Below are positions 12,201 to 20,841 of a stretch of DNA of 64,000 nucleotides, one piece after another. The DNA is taken from positions 5,526,001 through 5,590,000 of the forward strand of contig AP031358.1 of assembly GCA_037833965.1 (NCBI GenBank). The letters run 5' to 3'. Both the position numbers and the translations under genes were made by a program. The notes beneath the pieces are model-generated. The model worked only from the letters and a program-made list of their open reading frames with translations, did not search any database and was not told where the DNA came from. Position 1 is the stretch's first letter. The number at the start of each line of letters is the position of its first letter. The DNA is from Marchantia polymorpha subsp. ruderalis. Its lineage: Eukaryota; Streptophyta; Marchantiopsida; Marchantiales; Marchantiaceae.

Positions 12201-12312
12201 TCGAGCGGAAGACTGGCAGGGTAGGGAGTTAGTGCACGGCAGTCCGTCGCGCAGGAGACGTAGCACAGGTTCCGCGGAGTGTAGTGTAGCGTGGTTCTGT
12301 GCAGGCGTATAG
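9229..12312 (+). pseudogene. Element gene (copy 1): long protein with acidic and coiled-coil parts, broken
   Basis: Starts MTFDQAAESVPFLNSRF at 9229, preceded by 1.19 kb of GC-rich leader. The first ~300 codons look globular (LDFFLWGWNYICADMVREWL, WAQALGRCVGMPGHLLF). Then come a long Pro/Arg/Ser/Ala-rich low-complexity part, an acidic run (DTEEEEEEIVGA) and a long coiled coil (VDQELRELKEKHECLWGQYK). The first part has a faint resemblance, from memory, to the domain called putative plant transposon protein or Athila ORF1-like; this is a weak call. The reading frame is not continuous as in copy 2 and carries about two breaks, so no full-length product is expected. Confidence 0.7.
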
Positions 12313-12348
12313 CGTAGTGCAGTGTAGTGCTAGTTAGGACTTAGAAGG

Positions 12349-12377
12349 TATAAAATAGTTCCAGGCGTTTTGCCTGG
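12349..12377 (+). promoter_or_regulatory. Outward TATA box with adjacent hairpin, element copy 1
   Basis: TATAAAATA (12349-12357) lies 37 bp after the element gene and faces the element's right end. CCAGGC-GTTTT-GCCTGG (12361-12377) forms a 6-bp stem next to it. Both are kept in copy 2. A TATA box here would start a transcript about 950 bp before the right end, running out of the element, as in the U3/R junction of an LTR. Confidence 0.6.
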
Positions 12378-12489
12378 GGTTCTTTCCCAAACTCAGAAGT
12401 GCAGATCAGGAATCCATTTCCTCTGCGTGTTTGTGTCCTTGAGTTCTGTCACCACGCAAGAGGAGTTACAACTTAGCGTTCCGCATTTT

Positions 12490-13106
12490 GTAGCTGAAGG
12501 CCTTCGGCCGAATGTTCAGAGCTAGCACATTGGTTAGAGACTTGAGTAGTTCGGATCGGCACCTGCGGGTGACTGCCGATGCTCAGAGCCAGTGACTAGT
12601 TAGATACTTGAACAGTTTCGCCCCTACCCCTTCGAGTGTTTCTTCCTGATTGTACTCCTTTGGGATTTTTCCCCTGAATACCAAACTGAAGTTTTGCTAC
12701 TTCGAGTAAGCCTTGGTTGTAAATTCAGGTTACGCTGCAGCAGGTGCCTTGAGGGTAACCCCTGTAGTATTTCTGGGAATGACAAGTGCCTGAGAATTCA
12801 AACTCTTCAATAGACTGTTGTTGTGTTACTGGAATGTTTCTCAGTGAGTCCTTCAATGCGGACCTGTGTTCTCTGCGCGTTTTGTGAGTTGAGAGTGTTG
12901 TTCACCGCGTCTGAGTGACTTCTATCCGAAGTAGGTAGTCCAAACCGGATTTCCTACACTAGCAGCAAGCTAGTGGAAGTGTTGTAAAAGCCGGAGTTGG
13001 GAGTCACTACCCGCAGCTTCGCTGAGTGTGCTCGCGAGAGACTTTCCCCCTGAAATCTTGAGTAGAGGTCCTAACGGATCTCTGGGTTGTGTTTCTGTAG
13101 TTTCAG

Positions 13107-13137
<31 letters not shown>

Positions 13138-13245
13138 GCTGCACTGTGCGACCTCCGAGTGCGCTCCGAGTGGACACTTGCAGTATTTCTGGGAGTGACA
13201 GTCGCCTGAGAATTCAAACTCCTCAATAGTCTGTTAAACGTGACA
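12490..13245 (+). repeat. Diverged internal direct repeats in the element's 3' region
   Basis: A ~110-bp block beginning GTTACGCTGCAGCAGG (about 12729) recurs diverged from about 13134 (GTTACGCTGCACTGTG); both end in GCCTGAGAATTCAAACTC followed by CAATAG. A shorter pair, TTCAGAGCTAGCACATTGGT and CTCAGAGCCAGTGACTAGTT, lies at about 12512 and 12580. The region seems to have grown by local duplication and is kept in copy 2. Confidence 0.7.
13106..13134. repeat. (GT)n microsatellite inside element copy 1
   Basis: About 29 bp of GT dinucleotides; the copy 2 counterpart (25170-25188) is shorter. Confidence 0.95.
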
Positions 13246-13331
13246 CTTTGTACCCTGTGTGTTCCTCTGTCCCTGTGGGTTCGACCTTTCTACCACTATA
13301 TTGCAGTTTTAGCCTTTAGTGGGTTATTACA

Positions 13332-13336
13332 ACAGC
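13332..13336. repeat. Target site duplication ACAGC, right side of element copy 1
   Basis: Matches 8037-8041 exactly. The next bases, GGAGTTTTGCT, resume the citrate synthase frame. Confidence 0.95.
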
Positions 13337-13522
13337 GGAGTTTTGCTTCAATACTACGGACTCAAGGAAGCGAACTTCTACACAGTTCTGTTTCGTGTGT
13401 CCCGGACGATGGGTGTTTTGTCTCAGGTTATACGCGACCGCGAATTTGGACTCCTCATCGAAATGCCGAAGAGTATGACAATCGGATCTAAAACTTTTGC
13501 AAAAAAACAGGCAGCCAAGTGA

Positions 13523-14705
13523 ACCGATCGCCCATGCCACTCCAACATAAGCAGGGTGCTGTACTGATATTCTGCACGTGTCTTAGCAAAGATTTTAGTG
13601 CACAGTCGATCCTCTCCAGTTGACAGACTCTCCTCTCCAGTTGACAGACTCTGTACGAAAGATTCGCTAACCGGCCTCTGTGCTGTGTGTTCCTCTCAAA
13701 CTCTGGTATTCTCACGCGCGAAGGAACTTGGAGTACTGATAGACCATTCGTGTGTATATGGTGTTCCAGATCCGAGTGGGGTTTAGTTTGATCGAGAAGT
13801 ACTGGATTGCTCGTGGAAACTTCAGTGAAAACTCTTGTACGTAACGAATTCGTGACTTGGAGTTCACAAAGCATTCCCATTGTGTATGTTAGGAATCATT
13901 CAAAGATTCCCGAGAATAAGTGGAGCTCTAACGCTAATCAAACTCTCCAGCAGACTTTGGATTGTGTATGGTAGGAATTTTTCAAAGATTCCCGGGAATA
14001 AAAGCAGCTCTAACGGTATCCAAATTCTCCAGCAAACTTTGTCTTCTTTTACAAGAAGAATTGCATGGTCTCGCCACTGCTTCGGACGCGGTATATACAA
14101 CGGATGGCTTCTTTACTTTCTGATATTACGTAGTATAAAGAATATGTGTGACAGGAAGATTTTAAATCGTCGAACAAACAATCATTCAGAACAGTTCAAT
14201 AACCTTGAAAGGAAAAACTTGATTAACGTGCTTTCTTTCTAGAAAATGGATTCCCCGTCCTTGAGATATATATATCACAGATATATTTTGCTTATGAATC
14301 ACACACTCAGAGCTCTGAGTGTGGCATACCAACAAATAAACTGCCAACCTTTCTTTCTGAATGCAGAAAACTGAATCAAAGATCTTTTAGATCGATCAAA
14401 TTCTTTATCGGTTGACATGGATTGCAAACGTAAAATTTTTGATTTTCGATTTCATCAAGTGGTGCTGCAGTGGGTCGTGAGGATGGTCTATAGTTCTTTC
14501 CCAGCATTCTAATGGTCTCTCACGCTCTAACCGTCGAAGAGACTTTGAAACACCATTAAGTGCGGATATTTCAGGATGTGACCTCCAAAACACGCGAGGA
14601 GGAGTTCTATCGAGGTCACGCGCACACACGGAGACGGTGTTACATCAATTCATCTTTCACGACACTTAGTACACAAATCTCATAGATTTTACCGACGAAA
14701 CGACC
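13523..14705 (+). promoter_or_regulatory. F-box 1 upstream region, derived from citrate synthase 3' flank
   Basis: From 13523 to about 13870 the sequence matches the 3' flank of the intact retrogene (20065-20400), and from about 14380 to 14640 it matches the F-box 2 upstream region. The F-box promoter therefore lies within or just after citrate synthase 3' DNA. A 21-bp block around CTCTCCAGTTGACAGACTCT is doubled at about 13610-13652. I see no clear TATA box. Confidence 0.5.
13879..14041. repeat. Tandem ~82-bp duplication upstream of F-box 1
   Basis: Two units, 13879-13959 and 13960-14041, share ATTGTGTATG(T/G)TAGGAAT, TTCAAAGATTCCCG(A/G)GAATAA and TCTCCAGCA(G/A)ACTTTG. F-box 2 has a single unit at about 20407-20460, so the duplication is private to F-box 1. 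Confidence 0.8.
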
Positions 14706-16073
14706 ATGGATTCTCTTCCTCTGCATGTCTTCATGAATATCATGGAAAGAGTTCACTGGGTCGACTACATGCGATGTAAGTTAGTCTCTCATTCTTGGAA
14801 CTCCATTCTCAGGAATCCTCTTCTCAGAAGTCAGTCTTCGGTGGCACTTTCTTCTTGCGAGGCAGACGGGCCGTGTTTGGTGGTCACCATCAGAAATCAC
14901 ATTATTGTCAGAAGAGCTCCCAGCATTTCGCATCGTCCGGTTTCTGGCAGGAAGCGATGGAACCAGCTCCCATTAATAAGTCCGAGCTCACACCCTACTT
15001 TCGCCCAATGGAAGTTGATCGCCACTACAAATGGTCTATTTCTCATGTCCGCAGTACACGATGAGCGCAAGTATCTCTTATGCAACCCAGTCACCAGAAG
15101 AGTCGAAGAATTGCCTCGTGTACCAATACTGTTAGTGAGTGCTGAGCTTCAGATGCCTGGAACATTCATCTTGAAGACTGTGGAAATGGTGACTCCAATG
15201 GGAACTGGCGGTACGGAATCCAGATCTTGGCCGAAGGTGATGGCTTTCGAGCGGTATTCTGCTGGACGAGGATCTGATATTCTCAATATGTGGAGGTTTC
15301 TACAATACAATGATAAGTCCAAGTGGCAAGTGGTTTCCATGATCTACAACTTTACTATCAAACTCAAGGAAGTGACCACGACCGTGAGACTTGTACCCGA
15401 AGGTGATGATGTCCACATCCATACACGAGAAGGAACTCAAGAATTGCAGCTGGAAGAGAAGGAGATCAAGCTCAGAAACTGTGCGACGGTGGGAGGAGAG
15501 ACATTCATCCTCTTGACTTCTGTAAAAGGACCAAGCCAAACTCCATACTCTCACAACACCGGAGTTATCGGATCCATGGAGCAATGGTACGGCAGTGTCT
15601 TGTTCAGACTCAGGCCATACAGTCTTGTAGAAGTCTCGTTGAATCACCTCGACATGTCTCCATATCTTCAATTGTTCCAACATGGGGGAAGCTTATACAT
15701 AGTGAGGGGAATGGCTAGAAGGAACTCAAAGGTGGATATATGGAAACAAAACTCGGACGGAGGTTCGTGGGATGAGGTGACTACGATGCCAGACCTTCTG
15801 GCAGAAGAACTGTACAAGCTCATGCAACCCGAAGAACTTTTTCGACTCCAGGCGGAAGGGGATTATGTGTGTTTCTGCAGTGGAAACTGCTTTGGTGTCA
15901 TCATTACTTTTCATGTACCGACGAAGATTTGGGCAGTGCTAGACGACTTCACTGTTCGGCTCCGTGAGTTTTACGCACACTCTCGGTTTGGTCCTTGGTT
16001 ACCATATGGCCAGGAGTCGGAGTATAGTTTGCACCATTTTTTCTGGCAGCCTAGGCTAGATTCAAACTTTTAA
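14706..16073 (+). CDS. F-box protein 1, likely SCF ubiquitin ligase substrate receptor
   Basis: Intronless frame of 455 residues. Residues 1-45 form an F-box: MDSLPLHVFMNIMERVHWVD, then CKLVSHSWNSILRNPLL. The F-box would bind SKP1 in an SCF E3 ligase. The remaining ~400 residues look like the kelch/galactose-oxidase-like half of plant F-box/kelch proteins: NPVTRRVEELP, MAFERYSAGRGSDILNMWRF, then a GGSLYIV strand and SGNCFGVIITFHVPTKIWAVL near the end. I infer a beta-propeller; I cannot count blades reliably. The start is the first ATG at the F-box, next to ACGACC. This is the only uninterrupted member of the family in the window, so it is the likely functional one. The target is unknown. Confidence 0.85.
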   Translation: MDSLPLHVFMNIMERVHWVDYMRCKLVSHSWNSILRNPLLRSQSSVALSSCEADGPCLVVTIRNHIIVRRAPSISHRPVSGRKRWNQLPLISPSSHPTFAQWKLIATTNGLFLMSAVHDERKYLLCNPVTRRVEELPRVPILLVSAELQMPGTFILKTVEMVTPMGTGGTESRSWPKVMAFERYSAGRGSDILNMWRFLQYNDKSKWQVVSMIYNFTIKLKEVTTTVRLVPEGDDVHIHTREGTQELQLEEKEIKLRNCATVGGETFILLTSVKGPSQTPYSHNTGVIGSMEQWYGSVLFRLRPYSLVEVSLNHLDMSPYLQLFQHGGSLYIVRGMARRNSKVDIWKQNSDGGSWDEVTTMPDLLAEELYKLMQPEELFRLQAEGDYVCFCSGNCFGVIITFHVPTKIWAVLDDFTVRLREFYAHSRFGPWLPYGQESEYSLHHFFWQPRLDSNF

Positions 16074-16807
16074 GTTCCGTCACAAACACAAGACTGATGA
16101 ATCTATTGCTCGTAGCTCACAGTCAAACAACGGAGTTAAGTATTCATTATGCAGGTGGATGTCAGTCTCAGAAATGCATCTGAATATTTTCTTGAACAGA
16201 TATCAGATATTTTGGAATGTCTTCGTACTTCGTAAATTTCGTATGATTGGGGTACAGCAGAAAAAAATTATTTTCGGAAATTAATGCTGCATGCTGTTTC
16301 GCTTCTAGGTCTCTCTTTCCTTCTCACATCGAAAATGGAGATTTTTTCCTGCTTTTACTCATGTCGTTTTTATAAACTGATCATTGACTCTTATATTACA
16401 ATATATTGGCTACATCTGCAGAAATTTGGCATAGTATATTTGAAGTCATCATGAATTACTCGATATTATTTTATCATCACAAAAAGACAGTTTTGACTTT
16501 GATATCTAAACATTCAACGATAGCAGATCTTAATCGAGCACAATCTGATGCCAAGGCCTGGCATCAAGCCGGGCAGTGTGATCTTGTAACACCGTAATTC
16601 ATCACATCTCAGATCAACTTCAAAATACAGTAATCTCACTTACGCAGTTTGAACCTGGGATGATTGTGGTTGTGCGTAGTTACCTAAAAATTGTTGACTT
16701 TGGAAGAATCATTCCATAATCGTTTGACTAAAACCAAACGGAAACCCTAAATGCGTCCCATGGATACAATATAATGAAGAATCTTAACAATCATACCAGT
16801 GAAAAGA
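16074..16807 (+). other. F-box 1 3' flank, shared with the inverted relics
   Basis: No gene. This stretch (for example ATCAGATATTTTGGAATG and CAATATATTGGCTACATCTG) is the part found on the minus strand at 2030-2500, 6290-6720 and 37140-37500. From about 16640 it also matches 35065-35270. It ends at the hAT-like insertion. Confidence 0.6.
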
Positions 16808-16815
16808 GTCTAGAG
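16808..16815. repeat. 8-bp target site duplication GTCTAGAG, left
   Basis: GTCTAGAG repeats at 17686-17693. Empty versions of the site in the sister copies read AGTGAAAGGATTCTAGCGCG (about 35258-35277), and the inverse near 36915-36935. Confidence 0.85.
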
Positions 16816-17685
16816 CAGGTCTCATAAATTCTGGCAAATTTTTCTCTTTAATTCTGGAATTTTTGGCAATAATTCTGTCATTCCATTATTTTTCGTCCGA
16901 TGGCTCTTCGATAACTGTTTTTAACATTTCGAATTGCTTTGCTATGTAAATTGCACTTCTATTATAACCAAGAAAAACAAACAATGATCAAAACAAACGT
17001 GTTGAATAAATGATTAAAGTAAACTATATGTAATAAAGATATGAACTGTACCTGGATCCTATGTTCCAGCCAAAAATTATGCACAACAATCAGAACAAAC
17101 ATGATACAAAAATGACATGAAAGACAAAACTGAAATGTACCTGGACCCTTCTAATCTAGCGAAGAAAATACTCACAATGATTCTGAAGAAGAAATGATTC
17201 ATCAATGATCACAATCACAATGATTCTGAAGAAATATGCATGAGTACTTCTGTTCTAGCCAAAAAAAAAATCACATTGAACAAAACAAACATGCTATAGA
17301 AATGATATACAAGTGAAAAAAAATGAAATCAATCTTTATTTTTCTTACTTGTATCTTCTTTCTTTCGTGAGAAACTTGCTCTCCACTTTTGAGATACTAC
17401 AACTAAGAATTCGAGCACCTTTTAACAACTTCCGTCATCTTAGAAGCAGAATTTGGTTTGGGATCCTTAGTTCACCATCAAGTTCAATCGCATGTATTCA
17501 TGGTTTGTCTTGGGAGCACTCATTTCTACCATAACACCCTCCTCCCCACCTTCCCCTTGCACTCACTTGCGAGAATTAATGTGACAGTCTTTATAATGTA
17601 TGTAACTTTGGCTGGATTAATTTGGCAGATTGGCAAGATTAATTCTGGCTTATAAAAATTAGAACCTTGGATTTTAGGAGGTCTG
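16816..17685. mobile_element. hAT-like non-autonomous element (~870 bp)
   Basis: Flanked by the 8-bp duplication GTCTAGAG. Ends are CAGGTCTCATAAATTC and, inward from the right, CAGACCTCCTAAAATC: 12 of 16 bases agree. CAG-type ends with an 8-bp duplication are typical of hAT transposons. AATTCTGGC is repeated near both ends (about 16829, 16850 and 17641), like subterminal transposase sites. The middle is AT-rich with diverged repeats of a GTACCTGGA(T/C)CC...ACAAACATG block. It has no transposase gene, so it would need an autonomous partner. The absence of this block at 35270 confirms it is an insertion. Confidence 0.82.
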
Positions 17686-17693
17686 GTCTAGAG
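17686..17693. repeat. 8-bp target site duplication GTCTAGAG, right
   Basis: Pairs with 16808-16815. The sequence after it (TGCCAGTGTGCTTGTTAGT) matches GCAACTGTGCTGTTAGT after the empty site at 35270. Confidence 0.85.
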
Positions 17694-18669
17694 TGCCAGT
17701 GTGCTTGTTAGTCCATCAACTATGAGAGATGTGTGGCACAAGGGTAAATTCTAAAGGGACCTGGGTTAGTATATGATGATTGTTAGTTTCATCCATGTTG
17801 AAGACATGCTTTACGTTCAGATTTACAAAATAGGTTCTACCAATCTCTCTATTGCGCTATTTTTTGGCGAAAGTAAAGAGTATTGTATTCAGCTTATTGA
17901 TTCCAAAAACGGATTTTCAGACATCTTGTTACTGACTAAGTCAATTCACAAAGGGCCAAGGAACCTGTAGATGAACTCTACGCGTTTATCACCTATTATG
18001 ATTTTGGAAACGTGTACAATATAGTTGAGATCTGTTTGTTTTGATATATAAACCACAAGGGGAAAGGAAAAATTTCCAAAACCTGGATTTTCAAACACAA
18101 GAATCTTCAATATTTAACTCAAATGAAAATCTATGGAATGTTAAATTAAATAAATCTCAGCACTATTTTTTGGAAAAATAATGACTGCTTTACCGGGATG
18201 GTGCTTAAGCGAGAGGCTAGTGTAAACGCCACTGCCAACTCTAGAATCTTGGAAGTGTACAAGTTATTTGCTTCTCGACTTCCATGCTTCCTGATTTAAT
18301 CGAAAACTGTCATAATCGAAAACCGTCAGTTATCTCACATTTCATCACAATTTATTTCGATGCACATCGTAACTATTAGCTTTTCATTTTCCTGATCACA
18401 TTTGCAATAGATGGGGCATCCAGCTTCAGAGGCATCCAGGCGAGAAAGGATTCGTCAGCGCTGGGAATCGGGCTCGCCCCACGGTCAGTGTCAGCAGCAG
18501 GCGAATTAATATTTTGCCCTGGCGATCCAATAAGAAGAGGTGGTGCATCGTAGGAAGGCAAGAGCAAGGCAGCCGCGACTGACTGACTCACGAGGAAAAA
18601 TAGTGAAGGAGACGAGACCAGAGCGCGAGAGCCGAAGAGTAATACGAAGAAAAACAGCGGCGAGCGAGG
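17694..18669 (+). promoter_or_regulatory. Upstream region of the citrate synthase retrogene
   Basis: Bases 17700-18060 match 35280-35530 and, inverted, 36665-36900. Bases 18150-18290 match 35670-35800, including CACTGCCAACTCTAGAATC. From 18376 the sequence is GC-rich and is the leader found as relics at 1740-1912 and 6055-6215. The leader is probably 5'UTR from the parent mRNA. An in-frame stop (TAA at 18640) lies before the chosen ATG. Confidence 0.5.
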
Positions 18670-20064
18670 ATGGTGAGGATGATGAGAATGCTCGTGGATC
18701 AGGGACGCAGGACGTCGCAGAACCTGCAATGGGTGCGCCATTTGACGAACAACACGGATCTCAAGTCGCGATTGGAGCAGTTGATCCCCGAAGAGCAATC
18801 GCGCTTGAAGGATTTGAAGACCAAATACGGGAAGAACTCGTTGGGCGAGGCCACCGTCGACATGGCGATTGGCGGCATGCGCGGGATCAAAGGCATGATG
18901 TGGGAGACGTCTCTGTTGGACGCTGAGGAAGGGATCCGCTTCAGGAACATGACCATCCCCGAGTGCCAGGCCAAGCTTCCAGCGGCGATGCCCAAAGGCG
19001 AGCCTCTGCCCGAGGGCTTGTTCTGGTTGTTGGTCACCGGCGAGGTGCCCACCAAAGAGCAAGTCAGTGCATTGACGCAGGAGTTCCAAGTCCGATCGCA
19101 AATTCCCCGCCACGTCTTCGATGTGCTCGACGCCTTGCCCACAACCGCGCACCCCATGACGCAATTCACCACCGGCATCCTCGCTCTCCAGACCGAGAGC
19201 GAATTCGCACGCGCTTACGCGAAGGGTATCGACAAGCGCAAGTACTGGGAGCCCACTTACGAGGATTCCATGAACCTCATCGCCAGGTTGCCAGAAATCG
19301 CCGCATATGTTTACCGGAGGACCTACAAGGGCGGCGAGACGATTGCGGCCAACCCGAATTTGGACTACGCAGCTAATTTCGCGCACATGTTGGGCTACGA
19401 GGACCCCAAATTCCACGAGCTCATGCGTCTGTATCTGTCCATTCACTCCGACCATGAAGGCGGGAATGTAAGTGCGCACACTGTCCACTTGGTGGGCAGT
19501 GCGCTGTCCGACCCTTACCTTTCTGTGGCCGCCGGTATGAATGGATTGGCGGGGCCCCTGCACGGGTTGGCAAACCAGGAGGTCTTGCGATGGATTGAGG
19601 ACATCGTCCGAGAAATCGGCACCGACGTCACCACGGAGCAACTCAAAGAGTTCATCTGGAAGACTTTGAAGAGTGGCAAAGTCGTTCCGGGTTATGGGCA
19701 TGCGGTTCTCAGAAAAACTGATCCCAGGTACACATGCCAGCGTGAATTCGCTATGAAGCATCTTCCGAACGATCCCATGTTTCAGATGGTGTCCAAACTC
19801 TACGAGGTCGTTCCTCCCATTCTTCTGGAGCTGGGCAAGGTCAAGAACCCGTGGCCCAATGTTGATGCGCACAGCGGAGTTTTGCTACAATACTACGGAC
19901 TCAAGGAAGCGAACTATTACACAGTTCTGTTTGGTGTGTCCCGGACGATGGGTGTTCTGTCTCAGCTCATATGGGACCGAGCATTTGGACTCCCCATCGA
20001 AAGGCCCAAGAGTATGACCATCGAATGGATCGAAAACTTTTGCAAAATGCAGGCTACCAAGTGA
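18670..20064 (+). CDS. Mitochondrial-type citrate synthase, intronless retrogene
   Basis: 464 residues, about full length for plant mitochondrial citrate synthase. The enzyme joins oxaloacetate and acetyl-CoA to make citrate, entering the TCA cycle in the mitochondrial matrix. The N-terminal ~30 residues are Arg- and Met-rich ([14 protein letters not shown]) and fit a short mitochondrial presequence. All three catalytic residues are present: His298 ([10 protein letters not shown]), His344 ([14 protein letters not shown]) and Asp399 ([10 protein letters not shown]). Their 46 and 55 residue spacings equal those of pig His274, His320 and Asp375. Plant relatives normally have many introns; this copy has none, so it arose by retrotransposition. 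No poly-A tract is visible. [10 protein letters not shown] carries Val272 where plants usually have Gly and animals Ser. Nothing breaks the frame, so it may be active; whether it is transcribed cannot be read here. Confidence 0.92.
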   Translation: MVRMMRMLVDQGRRTSQNLQWVRHLTNNTDLKSRLEQLIPEEQSRLKDLKTKYGKNSLGEATVDMAIGGMRGIKGMMWETSLLDAEEGIRFRNMTIPECQAKLPAAMPKGEPLPEGLFWLLVTGEVPTKEQVSALTQEFQVRSQIPRHVFDVLDALPTTAHPMTQFTTGILALQTESEFARAYAKGIDKRKYWEPTYEDSMNLIARLPEIAAYVYRRTYKGGETIAANPNLDYAANFAHMLGYEDPKFHELMRLYLSIHSDHEGGNVSAHTVHLVGSALSDPYLSVAAGMNGLAGPLHGLANQEVLRWIEDIVREIGTDVTTEQLKEFIWKTLKSGKVVPGYGHAVLRKTDPRYTCQREFAMKHLPNDPMFQMVSKLYEVVPPILLELGKVKNPWPNVDAHSGVLLQYYGLKEANYYTVLFGVSRTMGVLSQLIWDRAFGLPIERPKSMTIEWIENFCKMQATK

Positions 20065-20841
20065 GTCGATCGCCCATGCCACTCCAGCATAAGCAGGGTG
20101 TTGTAATGATATTCTGCACATGTCTTAGAAAAGGTTTTAGTGCACAGTCGATCCCCTCCAGTTGACAGATTCTGTACGAAAGATTAGCTAACCGGCCTCA
20201 GCACGAATGTGCTGTCTGTTCCTCTCAAACTCTGGTCTTGTTACGCCTGAGGAACCTGGAGTAGTGATAAACTATTGTTGTGTATATAGTGTCCCAGATT
20301 CTAGCAGAGCGGGGTTGAGTTTGATCGAGAATCACTGAATTGCTCGTGGAAACTCCAGTGAAAAGTCTTGTACGTTACGAATTCGTGACTCGGAGTTTAC
20401 CAAGCGGATTGTGTATTATTCAAAGATTCCCGAGAATAAGAGGAGCTCTAAAATTAGAATCAAACATCGTCTAAAATTTGAATCAAAGACATTTTAAACC
20501 GATCAGAACTTTTTATCGGTTGATATGGATTGCAAACGTATTAAAATGACTGATTTGATTTTCGAGTTCATCGAGTGGTGCTGCAGTTGGTTATGAGGAT
20601 GGTTCATAAGTGCTTTCGTTGCCTTTCTGATCAAGTTCTATGGATCCAGAGTCACGCTCATGGAATCTCACACAGTTGCAGTCGAGGAGTCTTCGAAACT
20701 CGAAGAACTTTGGATACTTCAGCATGGGACCTCCAAACTACGGAAGGACGAGGTCGATCTAGGTCAACGCACATGGAGACGAATCACGTCAGATCATGTT
20801 TTAAGACACTGAAGCTAGAACAAAGATCCGCACTCAATCTC
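20065..20841 (+). promoter_or_regulatory. Citrate synthase 3' flank and F-box 2 upstream region
   Basis: Bases 20065-20430 match 13523-13870, and 20520-20790 match 14400-14640. An open frame runs through from 20575 into F-box 2, but that part corresponds to untranslated upstream DNA of F-box 1, so I treat it as flank. Confidence 0.5.

Larger units (their letters stand above)
8042..13331 (+). mobile_element. 5.3-kb TGT...ACA element, copy 1, class unresolved
   Basis: Length 5290 bp. The ends are TGTGGTACCTCACTTTTGG and, read inward from the right, TGTAATAACCCACTAAAGG, an imperfect terminal inverted repeat. A perfect 5-bp duplication (ACAGC) flanks it. Parts in order: GC-rich leader with palindromes (8042-9228), one long gene (9229-12312), a TATA box (12349), and a region of about 950 bp built from diverged internal repeats. 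No reverse transcriptase, integrase or transposase is visible, and the two ends are not copies of each other, so this is not a full LTR element. It could be a giant solo LTR, a Ginger/TDD-like non-autonomous transposon, or something new. Compared with copy 2 its gene looks broken, with about two breaks. It is younger than the segmental copying of citrate synthase. Confidence 0.9.
7886..13522 (+). pseudogene. Citrate synthase retrocopy fragment, split by a 5.3-kb element
   Basis: Bases 7886-8041 correspond to 19707-19875 of the intact retrogene ([18 protein letters not shown], then [12 protein letters not shown]). The match resumes after the inserted element at 13332 ([16 protein letters not shown]) and runs to a stop at 13522. 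Only about the last 115 codons are present; everything upstream is missing. Changes such as GMKH lost before the NDP motif, and IGSKTFAKK for [10 protein letters not shown], show it is dead. Like its parent it has no introns, so it descends from the retrogene and not from the ancestral multi-exon gene. Flanking DNA to about 13870 also matches 20065-20430, so it was copied as part of a larger genomic segment. Confidence 0.88.

Noticed and set aside
8042-13331. Full LTR retrotransposon with two long terminal repeats
   Set aside because: The 5' and 3' kilobases are not copies of each other, and no gag-pol genes lie within.
20575-20841. N-terminal extension of F-box 2
   Set aside because: The same DNA is untranslated flank in F-box 1 and in the relics; the open frame looks accidental.
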